From positions 1-44,327 of the forward strand of contig JAAUPE010000051.1 of the NCBI GenBank assembly GCA_012034595.1: a stretch of 44,327 nucleotides of DNA, read 5' to 3'. The position numbers were made by a program, and so were the translations under genes. Within the stretch, counting starts at the first letter, position 1. Every line of letters starts with the position of its first letter. The DNA is from Calothrix sp. CSU_2_0. GTDB taxonomy: Bacteria; Cyanobacteriota; Cyanobacteriia; Cyanobacteriales; Nostocaceae. Positions 17,094 to 26,507 of this stretch are shown here, piece by piece. The notes under the pieces are model-generated. The model ran no database searches. It was not told where the DNA came from and saw only the letters and a program-made list of their open reading frames with translations.

Positions 17094-18167
17094 ATGGATA
17101 CCCAACCTTCTATTTTGGTAATTGATGATGAGCCAGATAACTTCGATGTCGTTGAAGCCCTATTAGATGGTGAAGACTACCAGTTACACTACGCCAATAG
17201 TGGTCAACAAGCTCTCGATCGCCTAAATAGTTTTCAACCCGATACAATTTTGTTAGATGTGATGATGCCCGACTTAGATGGGATGGAAGTATGCCGACGC
17301 ATCAAAGCCGATCCCCAATGGCAGGCAGTTCCAATTATCATGGTCACAGCCTTGAGTGCCAAAGAAGACTTAGCTCAATGTTTAGCAGCAGGAGCAGATG
17401 ACTTTATCAGCAAACCCGTCAATCGAGTTGAGTTACGAGCCAGGGTTAATTCCATGTTGCGAATTAAACAGCAATACGATAACCTCCAAAGCTTACTCCA
17501 ACTGCGAGAAGATATGGTTAACATGATTGTGCATGATTTGCGAAATCCCGTTGCCAGTATTATCCTATCCACCGAAGTTTTGCGACTTCCAGATATGTCA
17601 GCAGAAAAACTGCAACGCAAAGTCGATCAAATTGCGATCGCGGCACAACAATTAGAATCATCCATCGATAGTTTGCTACTTCTAGCCAAGTTAAAATCTG
17701 ACAAAATGTCCCTCAACTACACAGATGTAGACCTTTATACCCTTTGCACCTCAGCTTTAACCAGTGTAGATGCGATCGCATCTCAAAAGCGTCTCACCTT
17801 GGTTAGTGAGTTACCCTTACCCGGTGGTAGTGTAAAAGTAGACATAACTATCTTTCGCCGACTACTCGATAATTTGCTTTCAAATGCCATTAAGTTTTCC
17901 CCCTCAAATACTCAAGTCACGCTCCACGCAGAATATTTAGAAGCAGGAGGTGCAAAAATTCAAGTCGCTGATTTAGGTCCTGGAGTCCCTAAAAGCCTCA
18001 AACAAAGCATTTTTGAGAAGTTTGAGGTTGGCACCACAATCCAAGAGGTTTCCCAAATTGGCTTAGGATTAGCTTTTTGCAAAATGGCGATCGAGGCACA
18101 TCACGGCATAATTACTGTGGAGGAAAATCATCCACGCGGTAGTATTTTCACAGTTTTGTTACCGTGA
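17094..18167 (+). CDS. Receiver-histidine kinase (REC-HisKA-HATPase)
   Basis: 357 residues: receiver about 6-125 with phospho-acceptor D55 (TILLDVMMPDLDG), HisKA with H147 (MIVHDLRNPVASI), and HATPase (NLLSNAIKFSPSN, ADLGPGVP, GLGLAFCKMAIEAHHG). No sensory or membrane domain is seen, so its input is probably phosphate from another kinase. The large hybrid kinase ends 12 bases upstream on the same strand, which makes it the natural partner. Neither has a DNA-binding output, so a further regulator elsewhere is needed. Confidence 0.9.
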   Translation: MDTQPSILVIDDEPDNFDVVEALLDGEDYQLHYANSGQQALDRLNSFQPDTILLDVMMPDLDGMEVCRRIKADPQWQAVPIIMVTALSAKEDLAQCLAAGADDFISKPVNRVELRARVNSMLRIKQQYDNLQSLLQLREDMVNMIVHDLRNPVASIILSTEVLRLPDMSAEKLQRKVDQIAIAAQQLESSIDSLLLLAKLKSDKMSLNYTDVDLYTLCTSALTSVDAIASQKRLTLVSELPLPGGSVKVDITIFRRLLDNLLSNAIKFSPSNTQVTLHAEYLEAGGAKIQVADLGPGVPKSLKQSIFEKFEVGTTIQEVSQIGLGLAFCKMAIEAHHGIITVEENHPRGSIFTVLLP

Positions 18168-18237
18168 ATTTGCGGTTTAAAGTCTTGCCCTAGCTTTTAA
18201 CTTCTGTTTCTTTCAACTGCTGTATTAATACCTGACA

Positions 18238-18669
18238 ACTCCTACCGTAAAACGCGCACAGTACCCCTGACTTGATTGCTTGGGGGTGTAGTGCGCTTGC
18301 GACTTCAGTATTGGGCTATCTCGCGGGATGTTGGGTAAACATTGTCTAGATGCGGGATTTGGACAGTTTTTTAATATCCTCGAACAGACTTGTTTTAAAC
18401 GCGATGTCTATTTCCAAAAAGTAGATGCACGTAAAACAAGTCAGATTTGTCCTAATTGTGGGATTGAGACGGGTAAAAAAGAACTTTCTGAACATACTCA
18501 TGTTTGCTCGAATTGCGGCTATACAACCGATAGAGATGTTGCTGCCGCTCAGATAGTTCTCATTCGGGGACTTGCAGCCGTAGGACATACGGTCAAGATG
18601 CTTGCAGAGGGTAAATTCATTGGAATCCCCGTGAAGCAAGAATCCCCTTCTAGCCGTGGGGAGTGTCAA
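18238..18669 (+). mobile_element. Internally deleted IS200/IS605-family element (PATE-like)
   Basis: About 430 bases. Near the left end is a strong imperfect hairpin, GCGCAC (18254) with GTGCGC (18291) and CCCC (18264) with GGGG (18282). In the middle is only the C-terminal third of a TnpB. The right end has a CCCC/GGGG hairpin over the stop region (about 18642-18662) and ends near GTGTCAAT. Subterminal hairpins and a TCAA-type right boundary are typical of this family, which moves as single strands. The exact ends are inferred from where the split small gene resumes. Confidence 0.6.
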
Positions 18670-18672
18670 TAG
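18328..18672 (+). pseudogene. tnpB: TnpB C-terminal remnant
   Basis: 114 residues from an internal ATG. It has the TnpB zinc ribbon (CPNC and CSNC) and the RuvC-III block TTDRDVAAAQIVLIRG, followed by the tail KQESPSSR. RuvC-I and RuvC-II are missing, because homology begins at about LGKHCLDAGFGQFF and the upstream DNA is unrelated. It cannot be an active RNA-guided nuclease. Any guide-RNA-like 3' end that overlaps it may survive as sequence only. Confidence 0.85.
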
Positions 18673-18958
18673 CATCTCTAGCCTGCCGCATTAGTTCCAA
18701 ACCTCGTTTACGATTCACTTTAGAAGCTTCTAAAGCTTGACAGCTAAGTGACGCAGCTTGACTACTTAACTCTTTAATTTCGCTTTGCAGTTCCATATCA
18801 TTCCTTTTTTTTCTTATTTTCAGCTAACTAGCAAAACTTCACCAGGAACACAAAGATTGGTATTGCTGATTCTAAGTATGAGTTTGTCTCACGCAGAGAG
18901 AACTTGCCGGGAGATTCATTCTTCCGGCAAAGTTCGGTAGTCGCAGAGAGTAAGAGTT

Positions 18959-20152
18959 TTAAATGCTGGATTTTTTAATTTCATAATTTAATTCAGCAAT
19001 GCCCAGAGATTTAATATCTTTTGCTGCTGAATCCTGGCTAATAATTTGTCCTTTACGGTCAAATAAAATCGTCCCTACTTTCATCGCCACATCAGCATAT
19101 TTTTTCACATAACTTTCAGCCTTTCGACTAATCTTATCTGCCAATAACATAAATACAGAATCAGACAATCCCAACTCAACTAAATATTTATATGCCGCAT
19201 CTGCCGTATCCTGACTCAAAACAGCTTTAACTGCCTGTATATCTCCTCCAATTTCAACAACAGCAGCACTAATTATTTCCAACTTTGCATCGGCAATGTG
19301 ACTCGAAGTATTATAAATACCCCCAGCTAATTTAATTAACTTACCCTGATAGCCAATTAAAAGCACAGATTCCGCACCATACAAACCAGCTTCCACCAAC
19401 ATTGCCCCAATCCAATTTCCAGTTGAGACAATTACCTGTTCAGGAATTAATAATCGTCGAGCAACCTGTTGACCATTACTACCAATACAAAATACTAAAT
19501 TTGGATATTCCTTGACTTTATCCTGCAAAATCAACTTAAAATCTTCCAACTTTTCGACAGTCGAAAGTGGTTGAGAAATACCACTTGTTCCTAACAAAGA
19601 TAACCCCTCCAAAACTCCAAAAGCTGAATTCGATGTCCTTTTTGCTAATTCTCGACCTTCAGGCAAAATAATCGACACAGTTACAGTTGTGTCCTCTGGA
19701 ATTATTGGTAATAAATTGGCGGCAAATAAACGACGGGCAAATTGATAAATTGCAGGTTCACCAGTTGCGGTTTTCCCCAATCCCTCACCTGCCTCTAATA
19801 TTAAACTTTCTCCTTGTCGCTCAGATAATTTTACGATCGCCCAAATAGGTGTGTTGCGAGTCAAATCCAAATTATCACCAGGTTCACTAATAGTAATCGC
19901 CAAAGCACTCGATCCATCCAAACGTGCAACTTGCTGAATCGGTATATCGACGACTTCTGGTAGCATATCCAAGGAAACTGATAATACTGTTTTTTTCGCT
20001 TGTATCAAATACAGCAAAGCCGCTTTAGCTGCTGCGATCGCAAATACTGGAAGTGTGTAGCCTGTTTGAGCCATTATTAAAGGAATTTTCTGTGCTTGGA
20101 CAATTGTACTTTTTGCTTGAGTACGGGAATCCGTCTTAGCTCTTTGGTTCAC
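18959..20152 (-). CDS. cbiD: Cobalt-precorrin-5B C1-methyltransferase CbiD
   Basis: Methylates C1 of the corrin ring in the anaerobic cobalamin pathway, after CbiG has opened the lactone. 397 residues with the CbiD blocks QTGYTLPVFAIAAAKAAL (29-48), ITISEPGDNLDLT, SNSAFGVLEGLSLLGTSGI, FCIGSNGQQVARR and LIGYQGKLIKLAGGIYNTSSH. ATG start at 20152. It lies apart from the cob genes, on the opposite strand beyond the kinases and the IS remnant, and diverges from the HLIP gene. No riboswitch is seen upstream. Confidence 0.92.
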   Translation of the reverse strand: MNQRAKTDSRTQAKSTIVQAQKIPLIMAQTGYTLPVFAIAAAKAALLYLIQAKKTVLSVSLDMLPEVVDIPIQQVARLDGSSALAITISEPGDNLDLTRNTPIWAIVKLSERQGESLILEAGEGLGKTATGEPAIYQFARRLFAANLLPIIPEDTTVTVSIILPEGRELAKRTSNSAFGVLEGLSLLGTSGISQPLSTVEKLEDFKLILQDKVKEYPNLVFCIGSNGQQVARRLLIPEQVIVSTGNWIGAMLVEAGLYGAESVLLIGYQGKLIKLAGGIYNTSSHIADAKLEIISAAVVEIGGDIQAVKAVLSQDTADAAYKYLVELGLSDSVFMLLADKISRKAESYVKKYADVAMKVGTILFDRKGQIISQDSAAKDIKSLGIAELNYEIKKSSI

Positions 20153-20206
20153 AGAACTTAATTTTATTGTTAAGTTTAGTTACATAGATGAAAAACAACT
20201 GCCTAA

Positions 20207-20377
<171 letters not shown>

Positions 20378-20412
20378 TCTAAGTACCCCTCAGACAGTCC
20401 TAAAAGCCAATT

Positions 20413-20440
20413 GTAGAGACAAGATTAGTTTTGTCTCTAC
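20413..20440. terminator. Hairpin downstream of the HLIP gene
   Basis: GTAGAGACAA pairs exactly with TTGTCTCTAC across an 8-base loop, 36 bases after the HLIP stop. It is a variant of the GAGACG hairpin family. No T-run follows. Confidence 0.5.
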
Positions 20441-20546
20441 TCAGCCAAATTAATAGCAAAATTCTTAACTCAATCTCATCAGTCTTTAATTAAGTTGTTT
20501 TACTTCACTTCACCAAAAATCATTTTTTACGTTATTTAACATTTTA

Positions 20547-20732
20547 ATGGAAGCGATTACACAATTAGTTAGCTTTTTAAAAGATGATCTGAATATTTCT
20601 GCTGGAGCAATTTCTTTGGGTTTGCGATATTGCGAGAAAAATCCAAATTTCCTACCCATAACCCTTTGGCAGTATGGTTTAGTGACCCTAGATCAATTAT
20701 CTCAGATTTTTGATTGGTTAGAAAAAGTATAA
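20547..20732 (+). CDS. DUF2949 family protein
   Basis: 61 residues, soluble. It matches the pattern of the cyanobacterial DUF2949 family: FLKDDLNISAGAISLGLR, then LPITLWQYGLVTLDQLSQIF and DWLEKV. The function of the family is unknown. ATG start. It lies 71 bases before ftsH on the same strand, but there is no direct evidence that they share a transcript. Confidence 0.8.
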   Translation: MEAITQLVSFLKDDLNISAGAISLGLRYCEKNPNFLPITLWQYGLVTLDQLSQIFDWLEKV

Positions 20733-20803
20733 TTCATTTGCTTGATTTTACTTAGATAAATTGCATGATTAATGTTTGAAATCATTCTTTATTGGTGACA
20801 TAA

Positions 20804-22666
20804 ATGTCAATTAAACAACAACCTAAACCGCCTCGTGGACGTATCATTGCTAACATCTTATTAGCAGTATCAGGATTATTTCTGCTGTTAAACTTGGTTT
20901 TACCTAGTTTATTTCCTTCTGGACCTGCTGGGGTTCCCTACAGCTTATTCATCCACCAGGTACAGGAAGGGGAAGTGGATCGGGTTTCGGTAGGACAAAA
21001 TCAAATTCGCTACCAATTGAAAACCGAGAATGGGGAACCTGGTGCAGTATTCGTCACAACTCCCATCTTTGATTTAGAATTACCAAAACTTCTAGAATCA
21101 AAAGGTGTAGAATTTGCGGCAACACCTCCACCCAAAAATACTTGGTTCTCAACTGTAATCGGTTGGGTGATTCCACCATTAATTTTTGTCGCTATTTGGC
21201 AGTTTTTTATGTCTCGTGGTGGTGGCGGTGGTCCCCAAGGTATGCTTTCAATTGGTAAAAGTAAAGCAAAAGTTTATGTGGAAGGGGAATCTGCAAAAAT
21301 CACCTTTGCAGATGTCGCTGGGGTAGAAGAAGCTAAAACCGAGTTAGTGGAAGTTGTCGATTTCCTCAAAACTCCCGCCCGCTTTATCGAAATTGGTGCA
21401 AGAATTCCCAAAGGTGTGTTGTTGGTTGGACCTCCCGGTACAGGTAAAACCCTGTTAGCAAAAGCAGTCGCTGGGGAAGCAGGTGTTCCATTTTTCAGCA
21501 TCTCCGGCTCGGAATTTGTGGAATTATTTGTTGGTGTGGGTTCTTCACGGGTACGTGATTTATTTGACCAGGCAAAAAAACAGGCTCCCTGTATCATATT
21601 CATTGACGAGTTGGATGCCATTGGTAAATCTCGTAGCAGCAATGGGTTCTATGGTGGTAACGACGAACGGGAACAAACCCTCAACCAATTACTTACAGAA
21701 ATGGATGGTTTCGCTGCTGGGGGTGCAACAGTGATTGTGTTAGCTGCAACCAACCGTCCGGAAACCCTTGACCCAGCGTTATTACGTCCCGGTCGTTTTG
21801 ACCGTCAGGTATTGGTAGATCGTCCCGATTTATCCGGTCGTGAGGCGATTCTCAAGATTCACTCCCTCAAGGTAAAATTAGGCGGAGATGTCAACTTGAA
21901 AGCGATCGCAACTCGAACTCCTGGTTTTGCGGGGGCAGATTTGGCGAACTTGGTCAATGAAGCAGCTTTGTTAGCGGCACGAAATAAGCGGGAAACCGTT
22001 GCTCAAGAAGATTTTGCGGAAGCGATCGAGCGGGTTGTAGCTGGATTGGAGAAGAAAAGTCGGGTATTGAATGAGACTGAGAAAAAGATTGTTGCTTACC
22101 ATGAGGTCGGTCACGCAATGGTCGGTGCATTAATGCCTGGAAGCGGTCGGGTAGAAAAGATTTCGATTATTCCCCGTGGCATGGCTGCATTAGGTTATAC
22201 ATTACAATTGCCAACTGAAGACCGTTTCTTGATGAATGAGGAAGAATTACGGGGTCAAATTGCAACTTTGTTGGGTGGGCGATCGGCGGAGGAGATTATA
22301 TTTGGTAGTATTACTACTGGTGCTTCCAATGATTTGCAACGAGCAACAGACTTAGCTGAACGAATGGTGACTACCTACGGGATGAGCAAGGTTTTGGGAC
22401 CATTAGCATATCAACAAGGACAGCAAGCAATGTTCTTAGGCAATGGTGGTAATAATCCTCGCAGAATGGTGAGTGAGGATACGGCAAAAGCGATTGATAG
22501 CGAAGTCAAGGAGATTGTCGAAACTGCTCACGAACATGCTTTAGCAATTCTCAAACAAAATCGAGATTTGCTGGAGGAAATAGCAGTTCAATTGTTAGAA
22601 ACGGAAGTCATTGAAGGGGATAAGTTACATAGTTTGTTGAGTCAAACGCAACCTCTAGGTCATTAG
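20804..22666 (+). CDS. ftsH: ATP-dependent zinc metalloprotease FtsH
   Basis: 620 residues. Membrane helices lie at about 16-36 and 112-135 with a lumenal/periplasmic domain between them. The AAA+ domain follows: Walker A GPPGTGKT at 209-216, Walker [12 protein letters not shown], and a second region of homology ending [12 protein letters not shown]. The zinc protease site is HEVGH at 433-437. FtsH hexamers in thylakoid and plasma membranes degrade damaged membrane proteins, notably photosystem II D1. Cyanobacteria carry several paralogues; which one this is was not resolved. A terminator-like hairpin lies downstream at 22835. Confidence 0.96.
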   Translation: MSIKQQPKPPRGRIIANILLAVSGLFLLLNLVLPSLFPSGPAGVPYSLFIHQVQEGEVDRVSVGQNQIRYQLKTENGEPGAVFVTTPIFDLELPKLLESKGVEFAATPPPKNTWFSTVIGWVIPPLIFVAIWQFFMSRGGGGGPQGMLSIGKSKAKVYVEGESAKITFADVAGVEEAKTELVEVVDFLKTPARFIEIGARIPKGVLLVGPPGTGKTLLAKAVAGEAGVPFFSISGSEFVELFVGVGSSRVRDLFDQAKKQAPCIIFIDELDAIGKSRSSNGFYGGNDEREQTLNQLLTEMDGFAAGGATVIVLAATNRPETLDPALLRPGRFDRQVLVDRPDLSGREAILKIHSLKVKLGGDVNLKAIATRTPGFAGADLANLVNEAALLAARNKRETVAQEDFAEAIERVVAGLEKKSRVLNETEKKIVAYHEVGHAMVGALMPGSGRVEKISIIPRGMAALGYTLQLPTEDRFLMNEEELRGQIATLLGGRSAEEIIFGSITTGASNDLQRATDLAERMVTTYGMSKVLGPLAYQQGQQAMFLGNGGNNPRRMVSEDTAKAIDSEVKEIVETAHEHALAILKQNRDLLEEIAVQLLETEVIEGDKLHSLLSQTQPLGH

Positions 22667-22720
22667 CGCAGTACGTTGCAGAATCCCTGATTGAATGATT
22701 TTTGGTTAATTTGTTAAATC

Positions 22721-22746
22721 TAGAGACGTGCTATGGTGCGTCTCTA
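22721..22746. terminator. GAGACG-family hairpin after ftsH
   Basis: TAGAGACG pairs with CGTCTCTA across a 10-base loop, 54 bases after the ftsH stop. It is weaker than the hairpin at 22835. Confidence 0.45.
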
Positions 22747-22834
22747 TTCGTTTATCCTATTATTTGTCACTTTAACAAAATATTGCCACAACTATCTCTT
22801 AACTGGTGGTCAATTAACCAATCAAAAATCAAAA

Positions 22835-22872
22835 TGGGGCACTGTGTTATGAGTGCCCCATCTATATTTTTA
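22835..22872 (+). terminator. Rho-independent terminator of ftsH
   Basis: TGGGGCACT pairs exactly with AGTGCCCCA across 8 bases and is followed by TCTATATTTTT. This is a classic terminator shape for plus-strand transcription coming from ftsH. Confidence 0.7.
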
Positions 22873-23250
22873 TCTAAGATAGATTGATTATTATGTTGAT
22901 TTACCGGGGTATATTTCAAAATTTAATTCCCCATCAGCAAGATAGCACCCTGAAAATGACACGCTAGTTAGAACAGCAACAAAAATAGGCTTGGGAATCT
23001 GGTGACTAACAAATGATAAAATAGCCGATTTTCACTATTCTGCAAAAACTCCCTATTTATTCTGTATAGAAAATATTATTCTATACGGATGAAATTGGAG
23101 TGGAAGATGGTTAGTCCGACTAAAGTAGTTAGAATAGACTTCAATACAAAGTCTTAACAAGCAGCTTGTTTGCGGCGGCTTAACTATAAAAAGTATTCAG
23201 TTGAATTTAGCCTTTTCAAGTTAATTTTTTGAAGTTAACTTAAATATTGG

Positions 23251-23285
23251 GCATTGCAGATTTACGACAATTGCAACTGCAATGC
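23251..23285 (-). terminator. Hairpin directly after the response-regulator stop
   Basis: GCATTGCAG pairs exactly with CTGCAATGC across 17 bases. The stem touches the minus-strand stop codon at 23286. Confidence 0.5.
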
Positions 23286-24014
23286 TTAGATCGGAGACTT
23301 TTCAGGCTGTACTTGAGCTGGACATTCAAATTTATATCCAACTCCGCGTACAGTTTGGATTAATGCTGGCTGGCTAGCATCAACTTCAATCTTTTTGCGA
23401 ATTTGACCGATATGAACGTCAACAACCCGTTGGTCGCCAACATATTCATAATCCCATACCTCCTGAATTAGCTCGGCTCTACGCCAAACACGACCAGGAT
23501 GGCTGGCAAGAAAATGTAATAAGTCAAATTCCAAAGCTGTTAAAAGTACGGGTTGAGTATTTAAGGTTACTTCACGCCGCACCGGGTCAATCATCAACTT
23601 CTCAAATACCAGCCGTTTTTGTTCAGCTGTAGTGACTACTCGCTGCCGCTTTAAGATAGCAGCTACTCTAACTTCTAATTCTCCCAAGCCAAATGGCTTA
23701 GTTAAATAGTCATCAGCACCTTTGGAGAAACCGCGAATTTTATCGGCTTCATCGGCACGACTAGTCAGCATGAGTACAAAAACACCATTGCGGCTTTGCA
23801 TCTCTTGGCAGAGGTTAAAACCAATCACGTCTGGTAAGTTTACATCTAAAATCACCAAATCGGGATTGAACTGCTCAAACAGGGCAAGCGCGGACTTTCC
23901 ATCCTCAGCAGCTTCTACCTGATAGCTTTGCTTGCTTAGGAAGCGTTGGATTAAATTCCGAACCGCAGGATCATCATCAACAACAAGAATCTTGGCGGGA
24001 GCCATGACCATCAT
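23286..24014 (-). CDS. OmpR/PhoB-family response regulator
   Basis: A receiver domain with phospho-acceptor D54 (counted from MAPAKILVVDDD; LVILDVNLP) and conserved switch residues (MLTSRADE, YLTKPFG), then a winged-helix DNA-binding domain (LTALEFDLLHFLASHPGRVW, YVGDQRVVDVHIGQIRKKIE, TVRGVGYKFE). An open frame extends to 24110, but the first 32 codons do not look like the family. ATGs at 24014, 24011 and 24005 are the likely starts. No cognate kinase is adjacent, so its signal is unknown. It is not obviously RpaA or RpaB. Transcription is convergent with ftsH. Confidence 0.9.
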   Translation of the reverse strand: MMVMAPAKILVVDDDPAVRNLIQRFLSKQSYQVEAAEDGKSALALFEQFNPDLVILDVNLPDVIGFNLCQEMQSRNGVFVLMLTSRADEADKIRGFSKGADDYLTKPFGLGELEVRVAAILKRQRVVTTAEQKRLVFEKLMIDPVRREVTLNTQPVLLTALEFDLLHFLASHPGRVWRRAELIQEVWDYEYVGDQRVVDVHIGQIRKKIEVDASQPALIQTVRGVGYKFECPAQVQPEKSPI

Positions 24015-24952
24015 TTTGCACAAAAAATATAGGATTAATTCAGCGAATCTACCGCACAAAGGACGCGATTTTCGCTTTGGGGTAATAGAATCTACAAGGC
24101 TAAGAGACAAAATCCCTGATTTTCCAAATACTAGTCCAATCAGGATTTATGAGCAACAAAAAAGAATAAGTCATCCTGGTAATGCTACCTGGAAATCAAA
24201 ATTTCAAATTTTGTGATTTTCCATCTGGCATTAGCCAGCGTAGATGCTCGAATCTTAACCGTATCTTCATAGTAATCTAGAATGCTTTAGGTTATCCTAG
24301 TTACTAGGTAGTTGAAAACGTTTTAATTTTAAATCGATATGTAGCCAGATGGTACAGGCGATTATTACGTTTATTATTTAAACTTTAATTAAGGTATGGT
24401 AAGTAACCACACTGAAAATATAAAAGATATGCTTTTCATGAACTGTACCTTTTAGGTATTGTTATCTCAAATTCTAGATTAAAGCCCGAATCCCTCAACG
24501 ACATGAGGGGATACACGGACTTATTGCAATATGTTAAAGTGACTATAGTTAAAATTACCATATCAATTAAAGAGTAATAGTTTTATTGGCTTTGACTTTC
24601 GTGGTGAAAGTGAACTTCGGGATAACCGCTCCCATGCTCCCGTTAAAGTCAGAAATAAAGTCTAGGTTTTATGTTGCGGACTCATGCTACTATGCAGTTA
24701 GGATGTGTTAATTTAGGATGAGACAAAGTTTTGACCGAAATTTTAGAGAAAAGCAATGTTAGAATACATTTCTCGATATCTAAAATATCAAAGTTGACTT
24801 TCAACCGTTGAAGCGAAACTAAATTTCCGCATTAAGCGAGACTAGAGGTTTCGACTAGTAAAAATCTAAATTTCTACTTAAAAGTACCCGAATTTCTGTT
24901 GCTCTTTTACATTTAATCGCCTTCGACATTAAGGCTAAACTAATTGATTCCC
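24015..24952. other. Long intergenic region between the response regulator and the CPP1-like gene
   Basis: About 940 bases, AT rich, divergent between the two genes. An inverted repeat with one bulge, ATCCCTC (24490) and GAGGGGAT (24505), is present. No tRNA, no recognised structural RNA and no convincing ORF were found. Its length leaves room for a small RNA. Confidence 0.6.
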
Positions 24953-25576
24953 ATGAGCGATCAAAATCCCTACGAAAAACTTGGGGTATCTGAAGATGCT
25001 AGCTTTGAAGAAATTCAAAACCTTCGTACTCGTCTTTTAGAACAAAATAGTGGCGATTCCAAGCGCTTGGAGGTAATTGAAACTGCCTACGATGCCATTT
25101 TGATGGATCGCTTGCGGATGCGCCAAGAAGGCAAAATTAAAGTGCCAGAACGTATCCGTTTTCCAGAACGTCTTGTCCAGTCACTTTCACAAGAAAATTT
25201 ACCGCGTCGCGAGCAGTCATCGATGTGGTTGGCTCAAATACTCGATCGTCCAACTGTTGGGGACGTGGTTTTGCCTTTGGCTTGGTATTCAGGTTTAAGC
25301 GCGATCGCATTATTTTATCGTGCTGGAGGCGATCAGGCTTTACAGTTGGCTTTGGTGGTGGGAGTTGGGATTAATGTATATTTCTTGAACCGCAAGGAAA
25401 ATAAGCTCGGTAGGGCTGTATTGTGGACTTTTGCTGGTTTAGTTATTGGTTTGGTTGCTGGGGGGTTGTTGGCTAGTTTTGTGCCGCAAAGTATTTTACC
25501 TGGCTTGTCAATTAATCAGTTTTCAACTGTGTTTACTTTTATATTGCTGTGGTTTATTAGCAGTTTTTTACGTTAG
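24953..25576 (+). CDS. CPP1-like (DUF3353) J-like membrane protein
   Basis: 207 residues from ATG 24953 (a TTG three codons upstream is less likely). The N-terminal J-like segment NPYEKLGVSEDASFEEIQNL lacks the HPD tripeptide of true DnaJ proteins. It is followed by a linker and three to four membrane helices (about 105-207). This matches the CPP1 family: the plant member stabilises protochlorophyllide oxidoreductase in plastids, and cyanobacterial members are less studied. It stands alone with a strong terminator right behind. Confidence 0.85.
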   Translation: MSDQNPYEKLGVSEDASFEEIQNLRTRLLEQNSGDSKRLEVIETAYDAILMDRLRMRQEGKIKVPERIRFPERLVQSLSQENLPRREQSSMWLAQILDRPTVGDVVLPLAWYSGLSAIALFYRAGGDQALQLALVVGVGINVYFLNRKENKLGRAVLWTFAGLVIGLVAGGLLASFVPQSILPGLSINQFSTVFTFILLWFISSFLR

Positions 25577-25603
25577 AAGAATTTTGATAATTGTTAATAG
25601 TGT

Positions 25604-25634
25604 AAAGACGTTCTACTAGAACGTCTTTATTTTT
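25604..25634 (+). terminator. Rho-independent terminator of the CPP1-like gene
   Basis: AAAGACGTTCT and its exact complement with a 3-base loop, followed by ATTTTTT. It lies 28 bases after the stop codon. Confidence 0.8.
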
Positions 25635-25653
25635 TGGTGAATTATGTGCTCTG

Positions 25654-26331
25654 TCAACTATCCAGAATTGTGTCTACGGCAATGCTGAAGTTTTTCACAA
25701 TTAAATCGGGTTGGTAAATTTCTAGTTGAGTGCGATCGCGGATTCCACATTCTACCGCTATGACTTTAATTCCGTGTTTTTTGGCTGCTGCAATATCGGC
25801 TTCCGTATCTCCAATCATCCAAGTTTCGGCTGGTGTTAATTCAGCAAGGGCACGTTGCATTAATAACGGTTTATCTTCAATATCGCGAGTTTTTACGTAA
25901 TCATTACTCAAGCAGTAACGACGATTTTCGGGGAAAAAATCCCCTAAATTACATTTTTTTAAAGCATATTCCAGTTCTCGGACGCGACGCATTGTCATGA
26001 CCGCTAAATCAATATTTAATTGTTTAATTTTTGACAATGTATCAATTGCGCCATCGGCAAGTATATCGAATTCAAAATAGGGCTGAGTATGGACGGTTTG
26101 CTTGCGTAACTTGGAAAAAACTGAAGCTTGCTGTTCATCTAATCCGGAAACCATGCCAATTTCTGTTTCCGCAATGCGATCGCGTTTCATTTGCCAAAAT
26201 TCAGCTTTGGAAAGTTGCTTTATTTGCTGTTCTGGATGGCGAGTTTTTTCTAAACAAAGTTCGTAAACGCGATAGTAACGCTCGGAAACATCAACTATGG
26301 GACCATCAAAATCTGTGATAATTCTTAACAT
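25654..26331 (-). CDS. HAD-superfamily hydrolase (phosphatase-like)
   Basis: 225 residues. HAD motif I is DFDGPIVD (D7 and D9), motif II VMTMRR, motif III lysine in the KPLLMQ region, and motif IV MIGDTEADIAAA. A helical cap lies at about 15-90, typical of subfamily I phosphatases such as phosphoglycolate or beta-phosphoglucomutase-like enzymes. The substrate cannot be given. ATG start. It converges with the CPP1-like gene, sharing the terminator region. Confidence 0.85.
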   Translation of the reverse strand: MLRIITDFDGPIVDVSERYYRVYELCLEKTRHPEQQIKQLSKAEFWQMKRDRIAETEIGMVSGLDEQQASVFSKLRKQTVHTQPYFEFDILADGAIDTLSKIKQLNIDLAVMTMRRVRELEYALKKCNLGDFFPENRRYCLSNDYVKTRDIEDKPLLMQRALAELTPAETWMIGDTEADIAAAKKHGIKVIAVECGIRDRTQLEIYQPDLIVKNFSIAVDTILDS

Positions 26332-26355
26332 TTTTTTATTTATGTAGAAAGGAGG

Positions 26356-26475
26356 AAGTCAGGGTTCAGCATTCAGAATTTAGGGTTCAGAATTTAGGGT
26401 TCAGAAGTCAGGGTTCAGAAGTCAGGGTTCAGAAGTCAGGGTTCAGAAGTCAGTATTTAGAAGTCAGAGTTCAGC
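26356..26475. repeat. STRR array (GTTCAGAAGTCAGG-type units)
   Basis: Heptamers TCAGGGT, TCAGAAG and TTAGGGT alternate in about 120 bases, with four near-identical 14-base double units. The array lies between the hppD stop and the HAD gene start on the minus strand. Confidence 0.85.
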
Positions 26476-26507
26476 ATAAATTAAGTATGGTGTGACATCA
26501 AGAAATA

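Larger units (their letters stand above)
18190..18796 (-). pseudogene. Small gene split by an IS200/IS605-type insertion
   Basis: On the minus strand an ORF starts at ATG 18796 behind AAGGA and reads MELQSEIKELSSQAASL and on to RQARDAID. It then runs into the right end of the IS remnant and stops at 18650. On the far side of the element the minus strand reads CQVLIQQLKETEVKS and stops at 18190-18192, in a style that fits as the missing C-terminus. Joined, they would give a helical protein of about 60 residues. The family is not recognised. The N-terminal part may still be translated as a 48-residue peptide whose last residues (TPHG) come from the element. Confidence 0.55.
22667..23285. other. 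Intergenic region between ftsH and the OmpR-type regulator (convergent)
   Basis: 619 bases without a credible gene; the short plus-strand frame at 22702 spans two hairpins and is rejected. It contains hairpins at 22721-22746, 22835-22860 and 23251-23285. Nothing else is recognised. Confidence 0.7.

Noticed and set aside
22702-22887. 61-codon plus-strand frame after ftsH
   Set aside because: It spans two hairpins, one of them a good terminator, and lacks an SD.
24600-24660. Possible Yfr-type small RNA (CGCTCCCATGCTCCCG)
   Set aside because: The conserved single-stranded motifs of known Yfr RNAs could not be found, and no clear terminator follows.
26361-26475. CRISPR-like appearance of the repeats
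   Set aside because: Units are heptamers in direct contact, with no unique spacers, so this is an STRR and not a CRISPR array.
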